Below, one piece after another: positions 56,901-64,000 of a DNA stretch of 64,000 nucleotides. The position numbers and the translations under genes were made by a program. The DNA is from Myxococcaceae bacterium JPH2 (GTDB lineage: Bacteria; Myxococcota; Myxococcia; Myxococcales; Myxococcaceae), in contig JAEMGR010000034.1 in the NCBI GenBank assembly GCA_016458225.1, positions 85,899-149,898 of the forward strand. Direction: 5' to 3'. The notes under the pieces were generated by a model that was not told the DNA's origin, did no database searches, and saw only the letters and a list, made by a program, of their open reading frames with translations. Positions within the stretch are counted from its first letter, which is position 1. Every line of letters starts with the position of its first letter.

Positions 56901-59837
56901 CTACTCGGCAAGAAGCGTCGCGACAACCACGTCGACAACGCGAGAGCGCTCGTCCTTCTGGAGCGCCAGCAAGGGGCGGTAGAGGCCGGCGCGCAGTCGG
57001 CGCTGCTCGTCAGCGTTCACCACCGCGTTGGGGAAGCGAGCGAGGAGCGCCTCGGCCTCCTTGGCGAGGTCCATGGGCGAGACGCTCGACTGCTTCAGCG
57101 CTGCGTCATCACGCAGGCCCCAGAACACCGAGAAGGCGCGCGTGGAGAGCCCGCTCTCCTTGGCGGACTTCATCGCCGCCTCCTTCTCGGCGGCGAGCGC
57201 CGCGAGGAGGTCCATCGCCGCGAGTCCGTCGATCTTGCGAGTCTCGAGGTCCTTCAAAATGCGGTCGGCGCGGTCCTTCAACGGGTTCAGGACAGGTGCC
57301 GCGCTCGGGTCGTCGTCGATGTCCTTCTGGAGCCCGCGCACCAGGTTGAAGACCTTGCCTTCATCGGTTCCGTCCTCGCCCCTAAGCGACTCGAGCGTCT
57401 TGACGTCGAACGTGATGCTCTTGGTGAGCCGGCCAAGCCCGGCTTGCGTCGCGTTCTCCTCGATGAGGCGCCGCGTCTTGTAGGCGAGGTCAGCGACGAA
57501 ACCAACCTTGTCCGAGTAGGCGTTGCGCACGGCTGCGTAGAGCTGTGCGAGCCCCTTGAACGTCTTGATGTGATCGCGCAACTCGGGCGACGGCGAGAGG
57601 ATCTCCCAGAGGTTCTCGATCTCCTTGTAGGCCTCGAAGAACACCTTGCGTACGGCCGGGTCGAGGAACTTGCCATAGACGATCTTCTCGAGACGTTCGT
57701 CGGCGCTGCCGCCTTCGCCTGCGTCGAGGTACTCGGTCGCAGCCCTGCCGATCTTCGTCTTGAAGTCGCCCATGAGGACGTCGAGATCCTCGATCACCCC
57801 GCTCACATCGGAGGAGTCGAAGCGCAGCGCCTTCTTCAACTCGCGCAACATGCCGACGAAGTCGATGACGAGGCCAATGCGCTTCTGAACACCCTCGGCG
57901 TCGACGTAGGGGCGGTTCACGCGGGCGATGGCCTGCAGGAGCACATGGTCCCGCATCGGCTTGTCCAGGTACATGCAGTACAGAAGCGGCGCGTCGTACC
58001 CCGTCAACAGTTTGTCCGTGACGATGAGGATCTTGGGAGCCTTGTCGGCCTTCTTAAAGAGGACCCGCACATCCTCCTCTCGCTCCTCGCTGAGCTGGAG
58101 CTGAGCGACGAGGGGGCGGTCGATCGCATCAGCAGCGTTCTCCGTGTAGACCGCCTCGGTCCACTCGGGCGGCAATATTCTGTCGAATGCGCGCTTGTAC
58201 TTCGCGCACGCTTCGCGGCTCACGGCGACGACGAACGCCTTGTAATGCAGCGGGAGTACATTCTCCTTGAAATGCTCCGCGACGAACGCGGCGACCTTCT
58301 CGATGCGGTCGTCGGCGGCAAGGAACGTGCGCAGGCCCACGGCGCGGTCGAGGACCTTGTTCAGCTCCTCGATGTCCGTGATGCCCTCGGCGGCGGCGAG
58401 GTCGAAGAACTCCTTGTCGAGGAGGTCTACGGGCGCAGCCATCTCGCTCGGCGCCATAACATGCTTGATGGGCAGTGTGGTCTCGTCGGCGATGGACTCG
58501 GCGATCGAGTACTTGTCGAGGTAGCCCAGCTCGTCCTGCGTGCCGAAGATTTTGAACGTGCCCTCGCCCTGCGAGTTGCGCGCGATGGGCGTGCCCGTGA
58601 AGCCGATGATGGTCGCGTTAGGGACAGCGGCCATCAGGTACGTGCCGAGATCCTTCGCGACCGAGCGATGCGCCTCGTCGATAAAGACGTAGACGTTGTC
58701 GCGTAGGCAGCTGTTCTTTCTGATCTCGTCGAACTTATGGATCATCGCGACAATCAGGCCGCGGAAATCACTGTCGAGGAGATGCTGCAGCTCGGCCTTG
58801 CTATTGGCTCGCTTGGTCGCGATATCCTGCTTCTGCATCTCGCCGAGCAGGCGCTCGACCCATCCCTTGAGCTGTCCCTCGAGTTCGGTGCGGTCGACGA
58901 CAAGGAGGACCGTTGCGTTTTTGAAGCGCTCCTTTTCATTGAGGATGAGGCGCGCAGAGGTGAGCAGGGTAAACGTCTTGCCTGAGCCCTGCGTGTGCCA
59001 GACCAGCGCGCGCGTCTTCTTCGGGTCGGAGCAGCGGTTGACGATGGCGTCGATGGCGCGCTGCTGGTGCTGCCTGAGAACCGACTTCCGCGTCTCGCTG
59101 TCCTGGACGTAGAAGAGAATCCAATGCTGAAGCGTGCGGAGGAAGTCGGTGCGATCAAAAAACGCCTGTACTGCGAACCGGTAGGTCTCCTCGCGCGCCT
59201 GCTTCCAGCGCGCCATATCGCGGCGGTTCGCGTTCCAGGTGACACCGTACCAGTAGTCGAGAAGGTGCGTGACGTTGAAGAGCTGTGGCGAGCCGAGCAG
59301 TTCGGGCGTCTCCAACTCGTAGCGCCGGAGCTGCTTCACCGCGCGCTCGATCGCGTCGCCGTCCTTCGGGTTCTTATTCTCGACGATGCATACGGGCACG
59401 CCGTTAATGACGAACATCACGTCCGCGCGGTTGCCCTTGCGCCGCCCGGCCGGCTTGATTACCCATTCCCAGGTCACATGGAACGAGTTCGCGTCAGTGT
59501 TCTCGAAATCGACCAGCTTCACTGAACGGTGGCGATTCTCTGCCTCGTCGTACCACCGCCGCTCGCCGCGCAGCCACGCGAGCATGTCGCGGTTGCCTTC
59601 GATGGTCGGCGGGAGCGCGTCGAGCGTCTCGATGACGGAGCGGAGCGCATCCGACGACATCCAGGGGTTGAACATCGTAAGCTTCGCGACCAACTCATCG
59701 CGGAAGAGCATCCCGGCATCGCCACCGCGCTTCTCTTTCGAGATTTCCGGGGTGAGTGGCGTCCAGCCGATCTCGACGGCGTGCTTCACCATCGGAAACT
59801 GCACGGTGTTGGCTTCGCTGATTTTGAGAGTGCTCAT
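56901..59837 (-). CDS. hsdR: Type I restriction enzyme, R (motor and nuclease) subunit
   Basis: The 978-aa protein has an N-terminal nuclease domain ([20 protein letters not shown], with the D...E-x-K catalytic pattern). The two RecA-like motor domains show Walker A TQGSGKT, DEAH (VFIDEAHRS), [20 protein letters not shown] and [11 protein letters not shown] helical C-terminal domain that contacts the methylase follows. It translocates DNA with ATP and cuts unmethylated DNA far from the recognition site. The start overlaps the hsdS stop (ATGA). The gene looks intact. Confidence 0.97.
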   Translation of the reverse strand: MSTLKISEANTVQFPMVKHAVEIGWTPLTPEISKEKRGGDAGMLFRDELVAKLTMFNPWMSSDALRSVIETLDALPPTIEGNRDMLAWLRGERRWYDEAENRHRSVKLVDFENTDANSFHVTWEWVIKPAGRRKGNRADVMFVINGVPVCIVENKNPKDGDAIERAVKQLRRYELETPELLGSPQLFNVTHLLDYWYGVTWNANRRDMARWKQAREETYRFAVQAFFDRTDFLRTLQHWILFYVQDSETRKSVLRQHQQRAIDAIVNRCSDPKKTRALVWHTQGSGKTFTLLTSARLILNEKERFKNATVLLVVDRTELEGQLKGWVERLLGEMQKQDIATKRANSKAELQHLLDSDFRGLIVAMIHKFDEIRKNSCLRDNVYVFIDEAHRSVAKDLGTYLMAAVPNATIIGFTGTPIARNSQGEGTFKIFGTQDELGYLDKYSIAESIADETTLPIKHVMAPSEMAAPVDLLDKEFFDLAAAEGITDIEELNKVLDRAVGLRTFLAADDRIEKVAAFVAEHFKENVLPLHYKAFVVAVSREACAKYKRAFDRILPPEWTEAVYTENAADAIDRPLVAQLQLSEEREEDVRVLFKKADKAPKILIVTDKLLTGYDAPLLYCMYLDKPMRDHVLLQAIARVNRPYVDAEGVQKRIGLVIDFVGMLRELKKALRFDSSDVSGVIEDLDVLMGDFKTKIGRAATEYLDAGEGGSADERLEKIVYGKFLDPAVRKVFFEAYKEIENLWEILSPSPELRDHIKTFKGLAQLYAAVRNAYSDKVGFVADLAYKTRRLIEENATQAGLGRLTKSITFDVKTLESLRGEDGTDEGKVFNLVRGLQKDIDDDPSAAPVLNPLKDRADRILKDLETRKIDGLAAMDLLAALAAEKEAAMKSAKESGLSTRAFSVFWGLRDDAALKQSSVSPMDLAKEAEALLARFPNAVVNADEQRRLRAGLYRPLLALQKDERSRVVDVVVATLLAE

Positions 59838-61138
59838 GCTGCAGCCTCCGGCTCGCGAGTCGAAGGCACTCCGAGTGCCGAGAGCTGATCGACCCGGATG
59901 GTGGCCGTCAGCAGCTTGTGCAGCAGCGACTTGAAGAGCTCGTCGAGCACGGCTCGTTTTTGCTCGTGCAGGTCGATCATGCGGTCGAGAGCCTCCAGGA
60001 TGCCGACGATTTCTCGCTGTTCGTCGACGCTGGGTGGAACCGGAAGAGGCAACGAATCAATCGTCCCCGTGTTGAGGTTGTACTTGCCGTCAGCGGCGGG
60101 CGTTGCACGGCCGGCAACCAACGACGTCCCGAGCACCGACGCGTAAAAATAGGCAACGTACCGGGAGTCGACGTTCGGCTTGAGACGAGCGCGAATCAGG
60201 TAGGACGCGAAGAGTGCCGTCGAGGGGATTCCGCTGTACACTGCGCACGAGCCCAACCGTTCCAGCACGCCGTTCGTGCGAATGAACAGCAGGTCTCCAT
60301 CCTGGAGAAGATACTTTCTGGCCTCCTCGTCGGGAAGGTCGCAGTACTTAAGCTGCAAGCCATTGACCCGGCCAGGCTCCACGTTTGGAATTCGGAGGAC
60401 CGGATATCGCTTCTTCTCGAGGGTGCAGTGGATCGATGTGCCGTACTGCAGCCACTCTCGGACCTCGCTGAAATTGACGACATTCCAGCTCTCTGGTACC
60501 AGCCCAATTTCGCTTTCCTTCTGCTCCTCACCACGCAAGCCGCGCGTGAAGAGGGTCGTCATGGCAGCGCGCTTGATGTCGCTCGCCAGCACCACCTGCC
60601 GTTCTTCCGCGAGAAGCGACGTTCGCACTCCATCCAGAAGCCGGGAGAGCACTCGCTGCTCCGAAAGGTCTATTTCTGGGATCTCGAACTGAAGGTACTC
60701 CTGCCAGTCGAGGTTGCGGATGCCCGTCGTGGCACGCTGGAGGGATTCGGTGGCGCCAGCGAGGTAACACGCGTGAAGGAAGAGCGCGACATATCGCGGA
60801 TCGAAGCGAGCACGATCAATGACGCGAATTGCGGTGGTGAAGTTGCTCGTGAAGTAGATCCTCGCGTCCGGACGGGTGAATAGGGCGACTCGTCCGACCG
60901 CCTGCTTGGGTCCGCCGCCCGATCGCTCGATGATAATGTCTTCATCATGCAGACGACGTTCTTCTAGATATCGCGACTCGACATCGAGATCGACGGCGTC
61001 CGAGAAGTCGAGCAGGCCGTCGCCACGAAAGTTTGTGCCCCTTATTACGCAGGCAGCCAGTAGCGGAGCTCGCTCGCCCTTCCATAGCCCACTCACCAGC
61101 GAAAAAGCGGTCTGGTCATCCAGCCTCGTCATCTTCAC
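59834..61138 (-). CDS. hsdS: Type I restriction-modification specificity subunit
   Basis: The 434-aa protein has the two-half plan: target recognition domain 1 (about 1-150), a conserved helical spacer ([22 protein letters not shown]...), target recognition domain 2 (about 215-370, with [16 protein letters not shown] and [13 protein letters not shown]) and a second helix ([30 protein letters not shown]). The two domains read the two halves of a bipartite DNA site. The site itself cannot be inferred. Its start overlaps the hsdM stop (4 bp). Confidence 0.96.
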   Translation of the reverse strand: MKMTRLDDQTAFSLVSGLWKGERAPLLAACVIRGTNFRGDGLLDFSDAVDLDVESRYLEERRLHDEDIIIERSGGGPKQAVGRVALFTRPDARIYFTSNFTTAIRVIDRARFDPRYVALFLHACYLAGATESLQRATTGIRNLDWQEYLQFEIPEIDLSEQRVLSRLLDGVRTSLLAEERQVVLASDIKRAAMTTLFTRGLRGEEQKESEIGLVPESWNVVNFSEVREWLQYGTSIHCTLEKKRYPVLRIPNVEPGRVNGLQLKYCDLPDEEARKYLLQDGDLLFIRTNGVLERLGSCAVYSGIPSTALFASYLIRARLKPNVDSRYVAYFYASVLGTSLVAGRATPAADGKYNLNTGTIDSLPLPVPPSVDEQREIVGILEALDRMIDLHEQKRAVLDELFKSLLHKLLTATIRVDQLSALGVPSTREPEAAA

Positions 61139-62976
61139 GGCTCGCTCTCCACCGAGGCAAGCCGAAGAAGTGCGGGTTCAAGCGTCTGCCAGAGTTCCTC
61201 GGTCTTCTTCGACAAGTCGTTAGCTGCCGTTACCAGCTCAGCAATGCGCCGATGGCTGGCCGCTTCGGACTGAGCAGCCCACCGGCTCGGGCTAAGGTTG
61301 TAGTCCGAGTCTACAACCTGCTGCTTTGTGATTACAGCAAGCTCACCTTTGATCGGTTCGCCCTTGAGGAAGCTCGCTGCCAAGCCCCGGATGCTCTCAT
61401 AGGGCAGGTAGTTCTTCGGCTTTCCCTTGAGGAAGTGGCGGCTTGCGTTGAGGAGGACGACGCGCCCCTTGCGAGCAGCAGGCTTCCGTTTGTTCAGGAC
61501 GATGATCACGCCTGCGGCAGTGGTGTTATAAAATAGATTGTCGGGCAACAGAATCACACCGTCGATCAAGTCGCGGTCGACGAACCACTTGCGGATGTTG
61601 CGCTCCTTATCCTCATTCTTCGAGCCCGAGCCGCGTGTCACTGCGCCAGTGTCGAGGACGACAGCAGCGCGCCCATGCTCGTTCAAGCACGCCAGCGTGT
61701 GCTGGAGCCACGCCCAGTCTCCCTTGCCTGTCGTGATTCCGCCCGTCGTGCGGAACCGTTCAAATGGGTCGTTCGCAAAGACATCAGGAGCGAACGGCTG
61801 GTTCCACATCGGATTCGCGACAACCACGTCGTGCGTTTGGATCTTTCCCTCAGGTGTGCGGAACTTCGGGTTGATCATTGTGTCGCCGCGCGCGAGCTCG
61901 ATCTGCATGTCATGAATGATCGCGTTCATCTTCGCGACGGCGTAGCTCTCAGCCTGAAGCTCCTGGGCAGTAAGCTTCAGCGGCACCTTGCTCGTCGGGT
62001 CGAATTCGCGGGCCACAAGCTGCAGCTTCACGAGGAGGCCCGCGGAGCCGCACGCGTAGTCATGGCAGCACTCACCGGGTTTCGGCCTCATGATGTGGGC
62101 CATCAAGAAGCCAACCTCGGTCGGTGTGAAGAACTCGCCAGCGCTCTGCCCCGAGCCCTCTGCGAACTTTCGCAGCAGGTACTCATAGGCGCGCCCCAAG
62201 AAGTCGGGCTGCACGTCAGCGAGGCCGAGACGGTAGCGCGGATCGGAGAAGGTCTCGACAACGCCACGCAGCTTGGCGGGGTTGATGTCGCGCTCACCAT
62301 TTCGCTCGGCGGCGAAATCGACGACGTCGATGACGCCGGAGAGCGACGGGTTCTGCTTCACTACGGCGCGCACAGCCTTCGTGAGGTGCTCGCCGATGTC
62401 GCGAGGCTTCTCCTTAGCTGGCCAAGCGAAGGCCTCGCGTTCGTTGATGACCGCCCAGCGCGCTTCGGCTGGCAGGTAGAAGCGCAGGAGCGAGTGATCG
62501 CCCTCGGAGATCTCGAGCGCGGTCTCGCGATCGCCGTACTCCTCTGCGAGGCGATTGATCTCATCGTCGAAGACGTCCGAGAGGCGCTTCAAGAAGAGCA
62601 GTGGCAGCAGGTAGTCCTTGAACTTCGCCGCATCCTTCTCGCCACGGATTGAGCAGGCAGCATCCCAGAGCATCTGCTCCATCGGCTTTGTGGTCGGGAC
62701 GGCTGCGGAGGACTTCCCGCGCCGACGCCTCGTCACCTCCGCGGCCGCACTGGGCGCTTCTCGTGCCGTGGCCCCTTCTACCTCGTCGATGCCGGCCTCC
62801 TGGGCGAGCGCAGCGATGACCTCACGGGCAGCCTTCTGAGGCTTGCTCAAGCCGCCTTCCCACCGGTTTACCGTCGCGAAGGACACCCCAAGCCGCTCCG
62901 CAAGCTGCTCCTGGGTGAGGTTCAGCCTGGCGCGGATCGATCTCAGGGTCGCCGCCAAGGTGGTTGCATCTGTCAT
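61135..62976 (-). CDS. hsdM: Type I DNA methyltransferase subunit fused to an N-terminal XRE-type helix-turn-helix
   Basis: The 613-aa protein begins with an XRE/Cro-like helix-turn-helix at about residues 7-60 ([36 protein letters not shown]), not part of standard HsdM. A basic linker joins it to the N-6 adenine methylase: HsdM N-domain ([33 protein letters not shown]), SAM motif [11 protein letters not shown] and catalytic motif ANPMWNQPF, an NPPF/Y variant. The extra domain may let the methylase repress its own operon. The ATG at 62976 sits directly downstream of an AT-rich promoter with repeats. Confidence 0.96.
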   Translation of the reverse strand: MTDATTLAATLRSIRARLNLTQEQLAERLGVSFATVNRWEGGLSKPQKAAREVIAALAQEAGIDEVEGATAREAPSAAAEVTRRRRGKSSAAVPTTKPMEQMLWDAACSIRGEKDAAKFKDYLLPLLFLKRLSDVFDDEINRLAEEYGDRETALEISEGDHSLLRFYLPAEARWAVINEREAFAWPAKEKPRDIGEHLTKAVRAVVKQNPSLSGVIDVVDFAAERNGERDINPAKLRGVVETFSDPRYRLGLADVQPDFLGRAYEYLLRKFAEGSGQSAGEFFTPTEVGFLMAHIMRPKPGECCHDYACGSAGLLVKLQLVAREFDPTSKVPLKLTAQELQAESYAVAKMNAIIHDMQIELARGDTMINPKFRTPEGKIQTHDVVVANPMWNQPFAPDVFANDPFERFRTTGGITTGKGDWAWLQHTLACLNEHGRAAVVLDTGAVTRGSGSKNEDKERNIRKWFVDRDLIDGVILLPDNLFYNTTAAGVIIVLNKRKPAARKGRVVLLNASRHFLKGKPKNYLPYESIRGLAASFLKGEPIKGELAVITKQQVVDSDYNLSPSRWAAQSEAASHRRIAELVTAANDLSKKTEELWQTLEPALLRLASVESEP

Positions 62977-62978
62977 GT

Positions 62979-63012
62979 TTGCTATAATTGCTATATTGCA
63001 TCATACTGTCAA
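62979..63012 (-). promoter_or_regulatory. hsdMSR promoter with overlapping direct-repeat operator
   Basis: On the minus strand a perfect TTGACA (63012-63007), a 17-bp spacer and AATTAT (62989-62984) form a promoter whose start point would fall at or next to the hsdM ATG. Two copies of TATAGCAA (62995-62988 and 62986-62979), one base apart, cover the -10 box and the start point. This is a likely operator, most simply for the XRE domain of HsdM. Confidence 0.6.
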
Positions 63013-63099
63013 GAAGGACTGAGTCTGCTCGCCTGCGCAGCTCCTACCCGCCCTCGCTTATCTTCCCCAACATCGCCCGCTGCTCGGCCCACCTCCCGG

Positions 63100-63330
63100 C
63101 TAGGACACTGCCCGGAGGGGCCGCTCATCCATGGGCTCGGAGCCGTAGACGGTCTCAACCTCCAAGACCGCGTCTTGGAGATCCAGCGCCAGTTTCAACG
63201 GGGCGAGGAGTTGCGAGACCTGGGTGCGCGTGATCCCGGGCTTCCGCTCGGTGGCTGCACGGTCGGCGACGAGGCGCCGGTTGATGCATTCCGCAGGTGG
63301 CGCGCGAGGGCACGCTGCTGCGAGACTTTG
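63100..63330 (-). pseudogene. Remnant of a recombinase-associated helix-turn-helix protein
   Basis: A minus-strand frame ending at TAG 63102-63100 reads RRLVADRAATERKPGITRTQ followed by VSQLLAPLKLALDLQDAVLE and ends DERPLRAVS. The ITRTQVSQLL helix-turn-helix followed by LALDLQ and a (T/D)ER-x-LR end recalls ParB-like or recombinase-associated regulators in mobile DNA. No start codon or conserved upstream part was found, so it appears to be a fragment. Confidence 0.35.
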
Positions 63331-63739
63331 GCAGGCCTGCGCACGGGCTCGGGCCTTGATGGCAGCAGTAGGTCGGCAGGTATGACGCTTGAGCCCTTGC
63401 GCAGGAACAGCGATGCCGCAATGACGAGAAATCGCTGGGCGGCGGAGTGTCGTTCTCCATAGGCCGCGTCGCGCTCTCGGCGCCGGTCATGCCGCATCCC
63501 TCGTGCCGGCAGCAGCGCCAAAGCTCAACAACTCGGCCTCGCAGGCCGGACTCCTCGTTCAAGTACCACCGCGCCACACACGCCAGTCAACAGGCCTAGC
63601 GCAGACGGGCCGTGTCGCTCCTGTACCGCACTGGGTTGTTGAGACACCAGGTTGGTCGTAATCAGGCGCGCCTGCCGACGCGCGCCCTGGCTCCTCCAGC
63701 ATCTACCTCGGCCCCCCACAGCCCACTCAGCCGGCACAG
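63331..63739. other. About 400 bp with no convincing gene
   Basis: Several short frames are open on both strands, but none shows a recognisable domain, a good start site or consistent codon bias. The stretch probably consists of decayed mobile DNA between the restriction operon and the gene at 63740. Confidence 0.4.
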
Positions 63740-64000
63740 TCAGGGCCGGTACCGCGCCACCTCATGGAAGAATTGCGTGAACGAGTAGTCCAGCAGCGAC
63801 TGGCGGGACTGCATGTACCGGCGGGCGCGGAGGAAGGGCAGCCAGACGCGCTTGCCCACCCGCACCTGGGACTCTTCCACCTTCTGCCGCAGCACCCATG
63901 TCCCGCCCAGCCGCCGCACCAGCATGCCGCCCAGGAAGGCCCCGAGCGCCGGAACCGTGTGCTCGTAGATGAGGTCCCGCTCAAACCGCTCCGGGAAGTT
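63740..64000 (-). CDS. 3' end of an unidentified gene (partial, runs off the window)
   Basis: The frame is open from the window end to the stop at 63740 and encodes 86 residues. It shows good myxobacterial codon bias (PALGAFLGGMLVRRLGG, WLPFLRARRYMQSRQSLLDY). The content is basic and helical, with a Gly-rich turn near the middle. It could be a membrane-associated or DNA-binding tail; nothing diagnostic is visible. An internal ATG at 63925 is not needed, as the frame continues upstream beyond the window. Confidence 0.55.
   Translation of the reverse strand, partial: NFPERFERDLIYEHTVPALGAFLGGMLVRRLGGTWVLRQKVEESQVRVGKRVWLPFLRARRYMQSRQSLLDYSFTQFFHEVARYRP

Noticed and set aside
51853..64000. Attachment-site repeat of the tRNA-Asn 3' end
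   Set aside because: No second copy of the T-arm/acceptor sequence was seen in the rest of the window, so island borders are not claimed.

Overview
The window is high-GC, densely coded DNA from a myxobacterium (order Myxococcales, probably Myxococcaceae or a close relative such as Corallococcus, Archangium or Cystobacter). The strongest evidence is an mglB-mglA pair whose products have the lengths (159 and 195 aa) and key residues of Myxococcus xanthus MglB and MglA. Further support comes from AgmX/PglI-type C-terminal domains, many large TPR proteins and lipoproteins, and an OPX/beta-barrel polysaccharide export pair in the position where M. xanthus has WzaB/WzpB. I made no database search; names rest on motifs, lengths, domain order and remembered synteny.

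Layout. 0-5 kb: a TPR membrane protein with a small membrane protein behind it, and a small lipoprotein. 5.3-10.2 kb: a minus-strand envelope operon (FAD oxidoreductase, GT2 glycosyltransferase, polysaccharide deacetylase, acyltransferase, degenerate SDR epimerase). 10.4-15.6 kb: a 1723-aa protein with zinc ribbon, 37-aa repeats, GYF domain, one membrane span and TPRs. 15.8-18.3 kb: a translation cluster with serS, four different tRNA-Ser genes, tRNA-Arg(ACG), tadA (whose substrate is that tRNA-Arg) and the SRP RNA. 18.3-21.4 kb: a GT22-like mannosyltransferase and a phytoene-desaturase-like oxidoreductase. 21.5-25.5 kb: dnaX (with a reading-frame break), ybaB and recR.

25.6-45.5 kb is the most interesting part. 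A minus-strand operon (beta-barrel-like protein with carboxypeptidase-regulatory domains, FecR-like lipoprotein, Ser/Thr kinase ending in an AgmX/PglI-type domain) diverges from a long plus-strand operon. That operon runs mglB, mglA, a secreted coiled-coil protein, a TPR/coiled-coil protein, then GltD-, GltE-, GltF- and GltG-like genes, a cyclic-nucleotide-binding protein, a small secreted protein and the WzpB/WzaB-type exporter. It looks like one locus joining the MglA/MglB polarity switch, a Glt/Nfs-type trans-envelope complex and polysaccharide export.

45.5-51.7 kb: a minus-strand muropeptide-recycling operon (LD-carboxypeptidase, beta-lactamase-fold hydrolase, Mpl) with a TlpA-like lipoprotein and an inositol-monophosphatase-family protein, plus an RsmB-family rRNA methyltransferase.

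51.85-64 kb: an accessory region beginning at tRNA-Asn. It holds two secreted proteins of AT-richer composition, remnants of an ISL3-like and of IS3-family elements, one low-GC orphan gene, a truncated gene, and a type I restriction-modification operon (hsdM-hsdS-hsdR plus a YgjP-like metallopeptidase). HsdM carries its own XRE helix-turn-helix domain, and the promoter overlaps a direct-repeat operator. The last kilobase holds a recombinase-regulator-like remnant and the 3' end of an unknown gene. No CRISPR array, rRNA operon or intact prophage was seen.
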